From assembly GCA_051878085.1 (NCBI GenBank), contig JBJEJN010000027.1:1-64000 (forward strand): a stretch of 64,000 bases of DNA, given 5' to 3'. Positions 24,833-33,766 of the stretch are shown here, piece after piece. The position numbers and the translations under genes were made by a program. The notes below the pieces were generated by a model. It worked only from the letters and a program-made list of their open reading frames with translations, was not told the origin of the DNA and did not search any database. Each line of letters opens with the position of its first letter. Position 1 is the stretch's first letter. The stretch is from SFTH01 sp051878085. GTDB taxonomy: Bacteria; Bacillota; Clostridia; Christensenellales; Aristaeellaceae.

Positions 24833-26022
24833 TTGCCCCTCAGTTCCCGCACGCGGCTGAGAATCGCGTCCGCCGCCGCGCGCTTGGACATCTTCTCCAG
24901 CGCCCGCACATCTTCAGCGGTGATGAGCGTGATCACATTCGTGTCCACGCCGAAGCCCGCGTCGCTGCGGGAAACGTCGTTGGCCACGATCAGATCGGCG
25001 TTCTTCTTGATGAGCTTGCCCCGGGCGTTGTCCATCACGTCGTTGGTCTCCGCTGCGAAGGCCACCAGAATCTGCCCCGGCTGCTTGCGACGGCCCAGCT
25101 CCGCAGCGATGTCCGTGGTCGACTCCAGCTCCAGGGTCATGCTGTCGCCGGTCTTCTTGATCTTGCGCTCGGCAACGTGCTTCGGACGGAAGTCCGCAGG
25201 CGCCGCCGCCTGAACGACCACGTCCGCCTGATCGCCGCGCTCCAGCACCGCCGCGCAGAGCTGGGCGCTGGACTCGATGCGCACAAGCTCCACGCCCTGC
25301 GGCGCGGTCAGCTGCGTCGGCCCGGAGATCAGCGTGACGTTCGCGCCCCGATCCCGCGCGGCCTCGGCCAGCGCATAGCCCATCTTGCCCGTGGATCGAT
25401 TGGTGATGTAGCGCACCGGGTCGATGCGCTCCACCGTGGGGCCTGCGGTCACCAGCAGGTTCAGGCCCTCCAGATCCCGCAGGGGATTGAGGATCGCCTC
25501 AACCGCCTCCACGATCTGCTCCGGCTCGGACATGCGGCCCACGTCGTCGTCACCGCAGGCCAGATGGCCCGCCTCCGGCCCGACGAAGCGCACGCCCCGC
25601 GAGCGCAGCAGCGCAAGGTTTGCCTGGGTAGCCGGATTGCGCCACATGGCGCTGTTCATCGCAGGCGCGACCAGCACCGGGCAGCGCACCGCCAGGCAGG
25701 TGGTGGACAGCAGATCGTCTGCGACGCCGCAGGCCATCTTCGCCATGCAGTTGGCCGTGGCCGGGGCGATGAGCAGCAGATCCGCCCACTTCGCCAGCGC
25801 GACGTGCCCGATCTCATACTTGCGGTCGAAGGAATCGGTGTAGGCCGGGTTGCCGCTGAGGGTCTCGAAGGTCAAGGGCTGCACGAACTGACAGGCGGGC
25901 TCCGTGAGCACCACGCGCACCTGCGCGCCGCGCTTCTTCAGCCGGCTCACCAGATCGCAGGCCTTGTAGGCGGCGATCCCGCCGGTCACGCCCACGACGA
26001 TTTTCTTGCCCGTCAGCATCAT
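24829..26022 (-). CDS. coaBC: Phosphopantothenoylcysteine decarboxylase / synthetase
   Basis: 397 residues, a fusion catalysing two steps of coenzyme A synthesis. The N-terminal flavoprotein CoaC half (1-190) has G-V-T-G-G-I-A-A-Y-K and the P-A-M-N-S-A-M-W substrate loop. The CoaB synthetase half begins at about 190 with L-L-V-T-A-G-P-T, R-Y-I-T-N-R-S-T-G-K-M-G and a late K-K-N-A-D-L-I-V-A-N-D. Upstream, 26023-26174 contains only an imperfect hairpin (GAAAACC/GGTTTTC). Confidence 0.97.
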   Translation of the reverse strand: MMLTGKKIVVGVTGGIAAYKACDLVSRLKKRGAQVRVVLTEPACQFVQPLTFETLSGNPAYTDSFDRKYEIGHVALAKWADLLLIAPATANCMAKMACGVADDLLSTTCLAVRCPVLVAPAMNSAMWRNPATQANLALLRSRGVRFVGPEAGHLACGDDDVGRMSEPEQIVEAVEAILNPLRDLEGLNLLVTAGPTVERIDPVRYITNRSTGKMGYALAEAARDRGANVTLISGPTQLTAPQGVELVRIESSAQLCAAVLERGDQADVVVQAAAPADFRPKHVAERKIKKTGDSMTLELESTTDIAAELGRRKQPGQILVAFAAETNDVMDNARGKLIKKNADLIVANDVSRSDAGFGVDTNVITLITAEDVRALEKMSKRAAADAILSRVRELRGK

Positions 26023-26174
26023 GTTCTACCCCTTTCCGTTCAACACAACAAGCGAAAACCGTGCTTCTTTTTTGAAACATCGGGTTTTCGCGTCAGAATC
26101 AGATTTGGAATTCGCGCTCCGCCGCGCAATGGCTGCGGAGCGTCGCAGGTTTGGACACAGGCCGCGCGCCGGGA

Positions 26175-26393
26175 TCAATCCTCGTCGTTCTCGGCGGCCT
26201 CATCGCGGGAATAGGTGATCAGCCCGCGGTTGATCTCCTCGATGGCGATGGAGAGCGGGTTGGTGTCCTTGGTGTCGATCAGCGGCAGGCTGCCACCGAT
26301 CAGCTCGCGCGCACGCTTGGACGCTTCCACGGCCAGCGTGTAGCGGCAATCCACTTTGCTCAGCAGTTCGCCAATGGGCGGTTCGGTCATCAT
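26175..26393 (-). CDS. rpoZ: RNA polymerase omega subunit
   Basis: 72 residues. Omega helps assemble RNA polymerase around beta-prime. The conserved core is D-C-R-Y-T-L-A-V-E-A-S-K-R-A-R-E-L, then N-P-L-S-I-A-I-E-E-I at 45-54. The tail is acidic. GGAGGAACACC precedes the start, and it follows gmk as in other Firmicutes. Confidence 0.95.
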   Translation of the reverse strand: MMTEPPIGELLSKVDCRYTLAVEASKRARELIGGSLPLIDTKDTNPLSIAIEEINRGLITYSRDEAAENDED

Positions 26394-26450
26394 GGATGGT
26401 GTTCCTCCTTGTTGGATTTATACAGCCCGTTCGGGCGGATATGGTTGGTG

Positions 26451-27092
26451 TCAGTCGGCGCGCAGCTCGGCGCTCAGCTGATCCAGGAAATCGCGGCGGT
26501 TCTTGACCTCGCAGCGCTTCGCGCGGATGATGGAGTAGACCTCCTCCACGGCGACGTCCAGCGCGTCGGGCACGACGCTCCAGTCCTGATGGATGATGAC
26601 ATAGTTGTAGGAGTAGGCAGTGGCAACCTCGCCGGCCACATTGTTCAGCCGCACGCGGATGGATTCCTCGGACTCCGTGCCGCGATGGCGCAGGCGGGTC
26701 TCCAGATTCTCGCGGCTGGGGGGGCTTACAAAGATGCCCACCGCGTCGGGATCGTGCTTGAGCACCTGCTGGCAGCCCTGCACGTCGATCTCCAGGATCA
26801 GATCGTTGCCCTCATTCAGCTCCTGGCGGACGACGTCCTTCAGCGTGCCGTAGCGGTTCTGATGGACGTGCGCCCATTCGTAGAATGCGTCTTCCCTGAT
26901 CAGTTCATCGAAGCGTTCCTCGGTCACAAAGTGGTAGTGCACGCCGTTGATTTCGCCCTCGCGGGGTGCGCGGGTCGTGCAGGACACGGACAGGCGCACA
27001 TCCGGGTGCTTCTTGAGCAGGGTCTTGACAATTTCGGACTTGCCCGCACCTGCGGGGCCCGAAATGACAAACAGCATTCCACGCTTTGCCAT
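26451..27092 (-). CDS. gmk: Guanylate kinase
   Basis: 213 residues. It phosphorylates GMP to GDP. P-loop S-G-P-A-G-A-G-K-S at 11-19; GMP-binding S-C-T-T-R-A-P-R-E-G-E and N-G-V-H-Y-H-F near 38-54. Length is normal. It lies 36 bases after yicC, with no remA gene between them, unlike many Bacillota. Confidence 0.97.
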   Translation of the reverse strand: MAKRGMLFVISGPAGAGKSEIVKTLLKKHPDVRLSVSCTTRAPREGEINGVHYHFVTEERFDELIREDAFYEWAHVHQNRYGTLKDVVRQELNEGNDLILEIDVQGCQQVLKHDPDAVGIFVSPPSRENLETRLRHRGTESEESIRVRLNNVAGEVATAYSYNYVIIHQDWSVVPDALDVAVEEVYSIIRAKRCEVKNRRDFLDQLSAELRAD

Positions 27093-27128
27093 ATGAAATC
27101 ATTCCCTCCATTAAAGTCCTTGGTAAAC

Positions 27129-27998
27129 TTACTCGATGTTCTGCAGCTGTTCGCGCAGCTTTTCGATTTCGGCTTTCATGCTGACCACCAGCTGGGTGAT
27201 CGGCACGTCCTGTGACTTGGATGAAATCGTATTCACCTCTCGATTGAGCTCCTGCACCAGGAAATCGATCCTGCGGCCCACCGGCTCGGCCTTCTCCAGG
27301 CACTCGCGCAGCTGGGCGATGTGGGCGTGCAGGCGCACCGTCTCCTCGGCGATGGCGCTGCGGTCGGCCATCACGGCAACCTCCGTCAACAGGCGGGTCT
27401 CGTCCACATTCCTGCCGATCAGCTCCTCAATGGACGCGCGCAGGCGGCGGGTGTACTCCTCCACCGTCTCGGGATAGCGCGCCTCCACCGCGTTGGTCAT
27501 CTCCTCGATGCGGTCGGTGCGGAAGGAAAGATCCTTCTTCATCTCCGCGCCCTCGCGGCGGCGCATCTCAATCAGCTGATCCAGCGCTGCATCCAGCGTC
27601 TCCTTCAGAAGCTCCCGCAGCGCATCCTGATCCTCCTCCGCCTCGGTGACCACCAGCACGTCCGGCAGGCGGGCGATGCTCATCAGGCTGCGGTCGTCCT
27701 GCACGCCGGAATCGGTAAGTCCACTCAGCGCACTTACGTAGGCGTCGAACAGCGCGCGATCCACCTGGACGTTGCGGGCGTCGCTGCGCATGTTGCGGTA
27801 GGTCATGAACACGTCCACGTGGCCCCGGGAGAGCCGTGCGCCGATGCGCTTCCGCGCGTCGTCCTCCAGAAACATCAGGTTGCGGGGCATGCGGAAGGAC
27901 AGATCCAGGAAGCGGTGATTCACACTCTTGAGTTCGATCGTCAGCTGCCGTCCGTCCAGCTCACGCATGGCGCGGCCGTAACCGGTCATACTCAACAT
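27129..27998 (-). CDS. yicC: YicC-family endoribonuclease
   Basis: 289 residues. Family marks are the N-terminal M-T-G-Y-G-R-A and S-V-N-H-R-F-L-D at about 4-33, and the C-terminal L-V-Q-E-L-N-R-E-V-N-T-I-S-S-K-S. YicC proteins cleave single-stranded RNA and act in RNA decay. First gene of the operon running down to rpe, with a sigma-A promoter just upstream. Confidence 0.94.
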   Translation of the reverse strand: MLSMTGYGRAMRELDGRQLTIELKSVNHRFLDLSFRMPRNLMFLEDDARKRIGARLSRGHVDVFMTYRNMRSDARNVQVDRALFDAYVSALSGLTDSGVQDDRSLMSIARLPDVLVVTEAEEDQDALRELLKETLDAALDQLIEMRRREGAEMKKDLSFRTDRIEEMTNAVEARYPETVEEYTRRLRASIEELIGRNVDETRLLTEVAVMADRSAIAEETVRLHAHIAQLRECLEKAEPVGRRIDFLVQELNREVNTISSKSQDVPITQLVVSMKAEIEKLREQLQNIE

Positions 27999-28030
27999 AG
28001 ACAGGCCTCCATATTAGAATCTTATTGTAC

Positions 28031-28059
28031 ATTATAACACAAAGCGCGCGTTTTTTCAC
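28031..28059 (-). promoter_or_regulatory. Sigma-A promoter of the yicC-rpe operon
   Basis: Minus strand GTGAAA (28059-28054), 17 bases, TATAAT (28036-28031). The start site would be about 25 bases before the yicC ATG. Confidence 0.7.
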
Positions 28060-28096
28060 CGGTTTACAGAAATTTACAGGTGCGCGCACGTTTTGC

Positions 28097-30064
28097 TCAG
28101 GCCAGACCCAGCCGCGCCAGAAATTCCGCCTCGCCGATGACCTCCACGCCCAGGGCGTTGGCCTTGTCCAGCTTGCTGCCCGCGTTCTCTCCGGCAACCA
28201 CCAGACTGGTCTTCTTGGACACCGAGCCTGCCGCCTTGCCGCCCGCGTTGCGCACGGCGGCCTCGGCCTCCGCGCGGGAGAAGCGTGCAAGCGTGCCCGT
28301 GACCACCACGGTCATGCCCTCGAAGGGGCCTCCGGCGACCGCCTGTGCGGGGGCCTCCGGGTTTACGCCCGCAGCCAGCAGCGCCTCGATCAGGCGCAGG
28401 TTCGCCGCGTCCTCGAAGAAGCCCGCAATGGAGTCCGCAAGGATTTCGCCCACGTCGTCCATCTGCAAAAGCTCCTCGCGCTTTGCATTTCGCAGCGCAT
28501 CCACGCTGCGGTAGCGCTCCGCAAGGTCCCGGGCGGTCTTTGCGCCGATGCCAGGGATGCCGATGGCGTAGATGAACGCGGCCAGGCTGCACTTCTTGCT
28601 CTTCTCGATGGCTTTGATCAGGTTCTCCGCCTTCTTCTCGCCGAAGCGCTCCAGCGTGCAGAGCTGCTCCTTCGTCAAGGTATAGAGCTGGTCGGCCTCC
28701 TGCAGAAGCCCCGCGTCCACCAGCTGGGCGGCGGTCTTTTCGGAGAAGGTGTCGATGTCCATTGCGTCGCGGCTGGCGAAGTGGCTCAGGCGCATCACGA
28801 TCTGGGGCTTGCAGCCGTCCCGGTTCGGACAGAACAGGTGCGCGCCGGTCTCCACGAGCGCCGTGCCGCAGGCCGGACAGACCTCCGGCTTTTGAACGTC
28901 GCGCTCACCCTCGACATACTCGTCCACCCGGCCCATGATCTCCGGGATGACCTCATTGGAGCGGCGGATCCACACCTTTGCACCGATCTTCACCCGCTTG
29001 CGCTGGATGTCCTGCCAGTTGTTCAGCGTGGCGCGCTTCACAGTGGCCCCGGCCAGCTCCACGGGGGAGACGTGGGCCAGGGGCGTAAGCTTGCCGGTGC
29101 GGCCGATCTGCCAGGTCACGTCCTCGAGGGTCGTGGTGACCTCTTCGGCTTCAAACTTGTACGCCACCGCCCAGCGGGGGAACTTGTCGGTGTAGCCCAG
29201 CGCGTCCCGCGTGGCGAAGTCTGTGATCTTGATGACCGCGCCGTCGATCATGTAATCCAGCTCGGAGCGCGAGGCCTCCACCGCGTGCACCGCGTCGATG
29301 GCTCCGTCCAGCGTATCGGCGTACACCTCGCAGCAGGACACCGGGAAGCGGTTCTCGCGGAGAAAGTCCAGCATCTCCCGCTGGTCGGCAAAGCTTTTGC
29401 CCTCGATGTAACCCACGTCGTAGAAGCAGGCGGACAGCTTTCGCGCCGCCGTGACCGCCGGGTCCAGGTTGCGCAGCGCGCCTGCAGCGGCGTTGCGGGG
29501 GTTCTTCAGCGGCTCCTTCGCGGTTTTGTTGTACGCCTCCAGCGTGGAGAGCTTCATGAACGCCTCGCCGTGCACCTCCATGCGGCCCTCATAGGGGATG
29601 CGCACCGGAATCGTGCGGATGGTCAGCGCCTGCTGGAGGATCTCCTCGCCGGTCACGCCGTTCCCGCGGGTCGCCGCGCCCACCAGGTGCCCGCCCTCGT
29701 AGGTCAGGTTCACCGTCAGGCCGTCGAACTTGTGCTCCACCACGTACTTGAGCGCCGGAAGCCCCGCCTCCAGCCGCAGCCTCTCCGCACGCGCCGCCCA
29801 GTCCCGCAGCTCGGCGATGGACTGAGCCTTGCCCATGCTCCACAGCCGCGCCAGATGGGTGTGGGGCTCGAAGCCCGGCAGCACTGCGCCGCCCACGCGC
29901 CGCGTGGGGGAATCCGGCAGGCGCTCGCCCGTCTCCTTTTCCAGGCGCACCAGCTCGTCGTAGAGCGCGTCCCACTCCTTGTCCGAGATGGTGGGCGCGT
30001 CCAGCGTGTAGTACTGATATGCCGTTTCGTTGAGCCGGTCCACCAGCTCGCGCATTCGGTTCAT
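28097..30064 (-). CDS. ligA: NAD-dependent DNA ligase
   Basis: 655 residues from the ATG at 30064 (GGAGG 7 bases upstream); a start 12 codons earlier lacks a site. Order: Ia domain and adenylation domain with the AMP-accepting K112 in K-F-D-G, OB fold, four-cysteine zinc finger near 398-420 (C-P-A-C-G and C-P-N-R-D-G-C), helix-hairpin-helix repeats, and a BRCT domain from about 580. It joins nicks during replication and repair. Usual partner of pcrA. Confidence 0.97.
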   Translation of the reverse strand: MNRMRELVDRLNETAYQYYTLDAPTISDKEWDALYDELVRLEKETGERLPDSPTRRVGGAVLPGFEPHTHLARLWSMGKAQSIAELRDWAARAERLRLEAGLPALKYVVEHKFDGLTVNLTYEGGHLVGAATRGNGVTGEEILQQALTIRTIPVRIPYEGRMEVHGEAFMKLSTLEAYNKTAKEPLKNPRNAAAGALRNLDPAVTAARKLSACFYDVGYIEGKSFADQREMLDFLRENRFPVSCCEVYADTLDGAIDAVHAVEASRSELDYMIDGAVIKITDFATRDALGYTDKFPRWAVAYKFEAEEVTTTLEDVTWQIGRTGKLTPLAHVSPVELAGATVKRATLNNWQDIQRKRVKIGAKVWIRRSNEVIPEIMGRVDEYVEGERDVQKPEVCPACGTALVETGAHLFCPNRDGCKPQIVMRLSHFASRDAMDIDTFSEKTAAQLVDAGLLQEADQLYTLTKEQLCTLERFGEKKAENLIKAIEKSKKCSLAAFIYAIGIPGIGAKTARDLAERYRSVDALRNAKREELLQMDDVGEILADSIAGFFEDAANLRLIEALLAAGVNPEAPAQAVAGGPFEGMTVVVTGTLARFSRAEAEAAVRNAGGKAAGSVSKKTSLVVAGENAGSKLDKANALGVEVIGEAEFLARLGLA

Positions 30065-30131
30065 CGCGGAACCTCCGTTCTCAGCTTTGATTCTATGCAA
30101 ATCATTTCCAGATTATATGGTAGATATTCCC

Positions 30132-32405
30132 TCAGTTCAGCTTGCGCAGCGGGGCAATGTTCGCGGAGAAGCGCTTGCGCGCGCCACTGTCGAAGTCCAC
30201 GATCACCTTCTGATCGCTGCCCTCGCCGGAAACCTCGCTCACCCGTCCGCGTCCGAACACCGCATGAATCACATTGTCCCCCACGCGGAAGAGCTTCAGG
30301 CTCCGCTGGGGCGCAGGCTGTGCGCCGCCGAAGCCCTTTTGCAGTCCGGGGATGTTCAGCGCGGGCTTGCCGGACGGCTTTTCCGCATTCGCCCGGGATG
30401 CGGATCGGGAATTGTAGCCAACCGGGCGGGGCGCATCCTCATAGGACGGCCTGCGCGGCGGCATGGGCACGCGGGTCTGGGATTTCACCGCGCCCTCCTG
30501 AATCAGCCGCTGGGGAATCTCGCTGACGAAGCGCGACAGCTGGTTCGCCGAGCGCGCGTTGTACAGCATGCGGGTGTGGGCGTGGCTCAGGTACAGCTTC
30601 TTCTTCGCGCGGGTGATGCCCACGTAGGCCAGCCTGCGCTCCTCCTCCAGCGCCGTCTCATCGAACAGCGCGCGGCTGAGGGGGAACACGCCCTCCTCCA
30701 TGCCCACCAGGAACACCGCGTCGAACTCCAGTCCCTTGGCGGAGTGCAGCGTCATCAGCGTCACCGCGCCGCTGGTCTGGTTCAGGTTGTCCACGTCGGT
30801 GATCAGCGCCACGTTCTCCAAAAAGTCGGTCAGCGTGCCCTCGGGGTTCAGCTTCGCAAACTCCGAAACCGCGCCCTCCAGCTCGCGGATGTTCTCGATG
30901 CGGGTCTGGTTCTCCTCGGTCTTGCTCTCCTCCAGCGCCTTGACGTAGCCCGTCTTCTCAATCAGTGCCGAGGTGAACTCCGTGATGCTCATGCTGTACA
31001 TGGCCTCGGTCAGCTCCACCATCAGGTCGGCAAAGCCGCCCACCAGCCGCTGCGCGCGGCTGCTCAGCCCCGCGCCCTCGCTGTCCAGCACCGCGGCCAT
31101 CAGGGAGAGCTCATTTTCGCCCGCATACAGCGCCAGCGCCTCCACGGTGCTGTCGCCGATGCCGCGCTTGGGCTCGTTGATGATGCGCCGCACGGAAACG
31201 TCGTCGTCCGGGTTCACCAGCGCGCGCATGTAGGCAATCAGATCCTTGACCTCCTTGCGGTCGTAGAACCTCTGGCCGCCGTAGATGCGGTTGGGCACGC
31301 CCGCGCGCACAAAGGCCTCTTCAAGCACGCGCGACTGGGCGTTGGTGCGATAGAGCACCGCAATCTCGCCGGGGCGCATGCCCTGAGAAATCAGCTTCTT
31401 CGACATCAGCGCCGCAAAGGCGGCCTCGTCGCGCTCGTCCATGGCGTGGTACAGGCCCACCTTGTCGCCGGGATCGCACTGGGTCCACAGCGCCTTCTCC
31501 TTGCGGCCCGCGTTGTGGGCGATCACCTGATTCGCCGCGTCCAGGATGTTGGCGGTGGAGCGGTAGTTCTGCTCCAGCTTGATGACCTTGCAGTCCGGGA
31601 AGTCCTTCTCGAACTCCAGGATGTTGCGGATGTCCGCGCCGCGCCAGCCGTAGATGGACTGGTCGTCGTCACCCACCACGCACAGGTTGCGCTTGCCCCC
31701 GGCCATCAGCCGCACGAACTGGTACTGGGCGATGTTCGTGTCCTGATACTCGTCCACCAGAACATAGTCGAACTTGTCCTGGTAGTATTGCAGCACCGGC
31801 GGATGCTCGCTCAGCAACTCCAGCGTCTTGATGAGCAGGTCATCGAAGTCCAGCGCGTTGTTGCCGCGAAGGGCGATTTCATATTTTTCGTAGGCCTCGC
31901 ACAGCTTGCGGTTGCGGAAGTTGTCGCCCGCGTCCTTCAGCCACTCTTTCGGCGTGAGCATGCGGTTCTTCGCATCGGAGATCGCGGCCTTGATGGCCTT
32001 CGGCGGAAACTCCTTGTCACTCAATTCCAGCGACTTCGCCACGCCCTTGATGACCGTCATGCGATCGTCCTCATCGTAGATGGCGAACTCGCGCTTGTAG
32101 CCCAGCTTCTCGATGTCCCTTCTCAGGATGCGCGCGCAGCAGGAGTGGAAGGTGGACACCCAGGCGTCCTTGCCGGACTCGCCGCTGAGTGCGTCCACGC
32201 GCTCCACCATCTCCCTTGCCGCCTTGTTGGTGAAGGTGATGGCCAGAATCTTCCACGCGGGCACGCCGCTGTCGATCAGATGGGCGATGCGGCAGGTGAG
32301 CACGCGGGTCTTGCCGCTGCCAGCGCCCGCCAAAACAAGCAGCGGCCCCTGCGTCTGTTCGACGGCGGCGCGCTGCTCGGGATTCAGTTTGTCCAAATAA
32401 TTCAT
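30132..32405 (-). CDS. pcrA: ATP-dependent DNA helicase PcrA (UvrD family)
   Basis: 757 residues. A 3'-5' helicase of repair and plasmid or fork processing. Walker A A-G-A-G-S-G-K-T-R at 26-34; D-E-Y-Q-D-T-N near 220; Q-N-Y-R-S-T near 280; V-T-L-M-T-L-H-S-A-K-G-L-E and V-G-I-T-R-A-K-K near 560-630. The C-terminal tudor-like segment (V-G-D-N-V-I-H-A-V-F-G-R-G) binds RNA polymerase in Bacillus. Between yerC and ligA. Confidence 0.97.
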   Translation of the reverse strand: MNYLDKLNPEQRAAVEQTQGPLLVLAGAGSGKTRVLTCRIAHLIDSGVPAWKILAITFTNKAAREMVERVDALSGESGKDAWVSTFHSCCARILRRDIEKLGYKREFAIYDEDDRMTVIKGVAKSLELSDKEFPPKAIKAAISDAKNRMLTPKEWLKDAGDNFRNRKLCEAYEKYEIALRGNNALDFDDLLIKTLELLSEHPPVLQYYQDKFDYVLVDEYQDTNIAQYQFVRLMAGGKRNLCVVGDDDQSIYGWRGADIRNILEFEKDFPDCKVIKLEQNYRSTANILDAANQVIAHNAGRKEKALWTQCDPGDKVGLYHAMDERDEAAFAALMSKKLISQGMRPGEIAVLYRTNAQSRVLEEAFVRAGVPNRIYGGQRFYDRKEVKDLIAYMRALVNPDDDVSVRRIINEPKRGIGDSTVEALALYAGENELSLMAAVLDSEGAGLSSRAQRLVGGFADLMVELTEAMYSMSITEFTSALIEKTGYVKALEESKTEENQTRIENIRELEGAVSEFAKLNPEGTLTDFLENVALITDVDNLNQTSGAVTLMTLHSAKGLEFDAVFLVGMEEGVFPLSRALFDETALEEERRLAYVGITRAKKKLYLSHAHTRMLYNARSANQLSRFVSEIPQRLIQEGAVKSQTRVPMPPRRPSYEDAPRPVGYNSRSASRANAEKPSGKPALNIPGLQKGFGGAQPAPQRSLKLFRVGDNVIHAVFGRGRVSEVSGEGSDQKVIVDFDSGARKRFSANIAPLRKLN

Positions 32406-32424
32406 CGGTTCAATCCTTTATGCC

Positions 32425-32724
32425 TCAATCCTCTTGACCCTTGAGTTTTTCAATCACGCGCTCATAGCCGCCCGCGCCGTAGTTCAGCGCGCGGTTCACC
32501 CGGCCGATGGTCGCGGTGGACGCGCCCGTCTTTTCCACGATCTCGTTGTAGGTGATCTTGTCGCGCAGCATCATGGCGATCTCCATGCGCGAGCTGAGGT
32601 CCTGCACCTCCCGGATCGTGAACAGATCCTCGAACAGGCGATAGCAGTCCTCCATGCTCTCCAGCGCCAGAAACGCCCTCGCCAGCAGATCCGCCTGCTC
32701 GCTCTGCAATCTGGATTCAAACAT
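32425..32724 (-). CDS. yerC: YerC/YecD family TrpR-like DNA-binding protein
   Basis: 99 residues from the ATG at 32724; a GTG 6 codons earlier is possible. The helix-turn-helix is at about 55-80 (I-T-Y-N-E-I-V-E-K-T-G-A-S-T-A-T-I-G-R-V-N-R-A-L read in pieces), preceded by L-F-T-I-R-E-V-Q-D-L-S-S-R-M-E. This matches B. subtilis YerC (104 residues), which also lies beside pcrA-ligA. It may control the operon; its ligand is unknown. Confidence 0.9.
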   Translation of the reverse strand: MFESRLQSEQADLLARAFLALESMEDCYRLFEDLFTIREVQDLSSRMEIAMMLRDKITYNEIVEKTGASTATIGRVNRALNYGAGGYERVIEKLKGQED

Positions 32725-32764
32725 CTTGTCACCGGCTTTCACGCTTTAATGTATGAATAGCTCT

Positions 32765-32793
32765 ATTATAGCCGAGAAAGCGCGTTCCGTCAA
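32765..32793 (-). promoter_or_regulatory. Sigma-A promoter of yerC-pcrA-ligA
   Basis: Minus strand TTGACG (32793-32788), exactly 17 bases, TATAAT (32770-32765). One of the best promoter matches in the window. Confidence 0.88.
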
Positions 32794-32814
32794 GTTTGAA
32801 TTCCCCGGGTGATA

Positions 32815-32850
32815 CAGAGAAAGGGCGGAACCCCACATGGGATTCCGTCC
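32815..32850 (-). terminator. Rho-independent terminator of the XRE regulator gene
   Basis: Hairpin 32850-32823 on the minus strand (GG-A-CGGAA-T-CCC paired with GGG-G-TTCCG-C-CC, loop ATGT), starting immediately after the stop codon, then TTTCTCT. Confidence 0.75.
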
Positions 32851-33162
32851 TCACTTCAATTCGTTGTATTCGATGATGCGGTTGGAAATCTCCCGCAGCA
32901 GCTTGCGCTGGTCGTCCGAGAGCGACTGGTCACGGTCGCCCAGCAGGTCGCTGTCCAGCGAATCCTGAAGCAGAAGGCTCGGCGACACCTGCAAGGCGTT
33001 GCACAGCTTGATGACCGTATCCAAACTCGCCTTGCGCGTGCCGCGCTCGATGTGTCCCAGAAAGGACAGGCTGATGCCCGCGCGCTCCGACAGCTTTTCC
33101 TGCGTCATCTGGAGCGCAATCCGCTGTTGACGCACGCGCCGGCCAAAATCTTCGTACAGCAT
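32851..33162 (-). CDS. XRE-family transcriptional regulator
   Basis: 103 residues. HTH_3 domain at about 6-62: R-R-V-R-Q-Q-R-I-A-L-Q-M-T-Q-E-K-L-S-E, recognition helix S-L-S-F-L-G-H-I-E-R-G, then L-C-N-A-L-Q-V-S-P-S-L-L-L. The C-terminal half is polar and helical, with no known ligand domain. Divergent from the membrane protein/FGGY kinase operon, which it might regulate. Monocistronic. Confidence 0.9.
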   Translation of the reverse strand: MLYEDFGRRVRQQRIALQMTQEKLSERAGISLSFLGHIERGTRKASLDTVIKLCNALQVSPSLLLQDSLDSDLLGDRDQSLSDDQRKLLREISNRIIEYNELK

Positions 33163-33278
33163 TTTTTACACTCCACCACCTTTTTTTCAGTTTATCGAAT
33201 TCACACCTCCGTTGGAACAGTCTTATAGAAGTATATGCTTCCTTTAGAATCGTATTCGTGAAATTTTCTTCCATTGAG

Positions 33279-33308
33279 TTGTCATGCGTCGAGCTTTGAT
33301 GTTATAAT
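33279..33308 (+). promoter_or_regulatory. Sigma-A promoter with extended -10
   Basis: TTGTCA (33279-33284), 18 bases, TATAAT (33303-33308) preceded by TGT. It would drive the small membrane protein, FGGY kinase and sigma-like genes. Confidence 0.8.
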
Positions 33309-33367
33309 GAAAGGCAAATGGAACAATTCTGCACGTTCGGCACATCTGCCACGCGCGAAAAAGGAAA

Positions 33368-33751
33368 ATGCGTTTGAAAAGTATGCAAAAAAAGGCCCCG
33401 CAGCGCAAAAGGAGCCGGCTGCGCTGGCTGTGGGTGTGGCTGATTCAGATCGCAGCCGCGCTGTTGGTTGCCCTGCCCATCTCCCTGAGCCTGTGGCTGG
33501 GCGGCGCGGTGCACGCCATATGCATGTGGGTGCTCTCCCCCATCCTCGGCTTCCTCTCCGGCCTCATCGCCACGCGCAGGGGGCTGCTGAACCATGCCGC
33601 GTGGATCGCTCCGCCGGTGATGCTGTTCGTGGGCTATGAAATCGCCTGGGGCTATCCCCCGCAGCCCGGCCCGGTGTTTCTCTGCGGCCTGATTTCTCTG
33701 GTAGGCGCCGCCACGGGCGAGGTGCTCAACCAGCGGCAAAAGAAAAAGTGA
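33368..33751 (+). CDS. Small membrane protein of unknown function
   Basis: 127 residues; the start ATG has only a weak AAAGGA close by, so an ATG five codons later is possible. A basic N-terminal tail (K-K-A-P-Q-R-K-R-S-R) precedes three or four membrane helices (about 20-42, 47-68, 77-95, 101-117), and it ends with R-Q-K-K-K. No domain recognised. It is 15 bases from the FGGY kinase gene and shares its promoter. Confidence 0.75.
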   Translation: MRLKSMQKKAPQRKRSRLRWLWVWLIQIAAALLVALPISLSLWLGGAVHAICMWVLSPILGFLSGLIATRRGLLNHAAWIAPPVMLFVGYEIAWGYPPQPGPVFLCGLISLVGAATGEVLNQRQKKK

Positions 33752-33766
33752 CAAAGGAGTTCCAGC

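Noticed and set aside
26023..26174. Terminator between coaBC and rpoZ
   Set aside because: The GAAAACC/GGTTTTC hairpin has a loop of about 20 bases and no following T-run on the minus strand; the genes belong to one operon.
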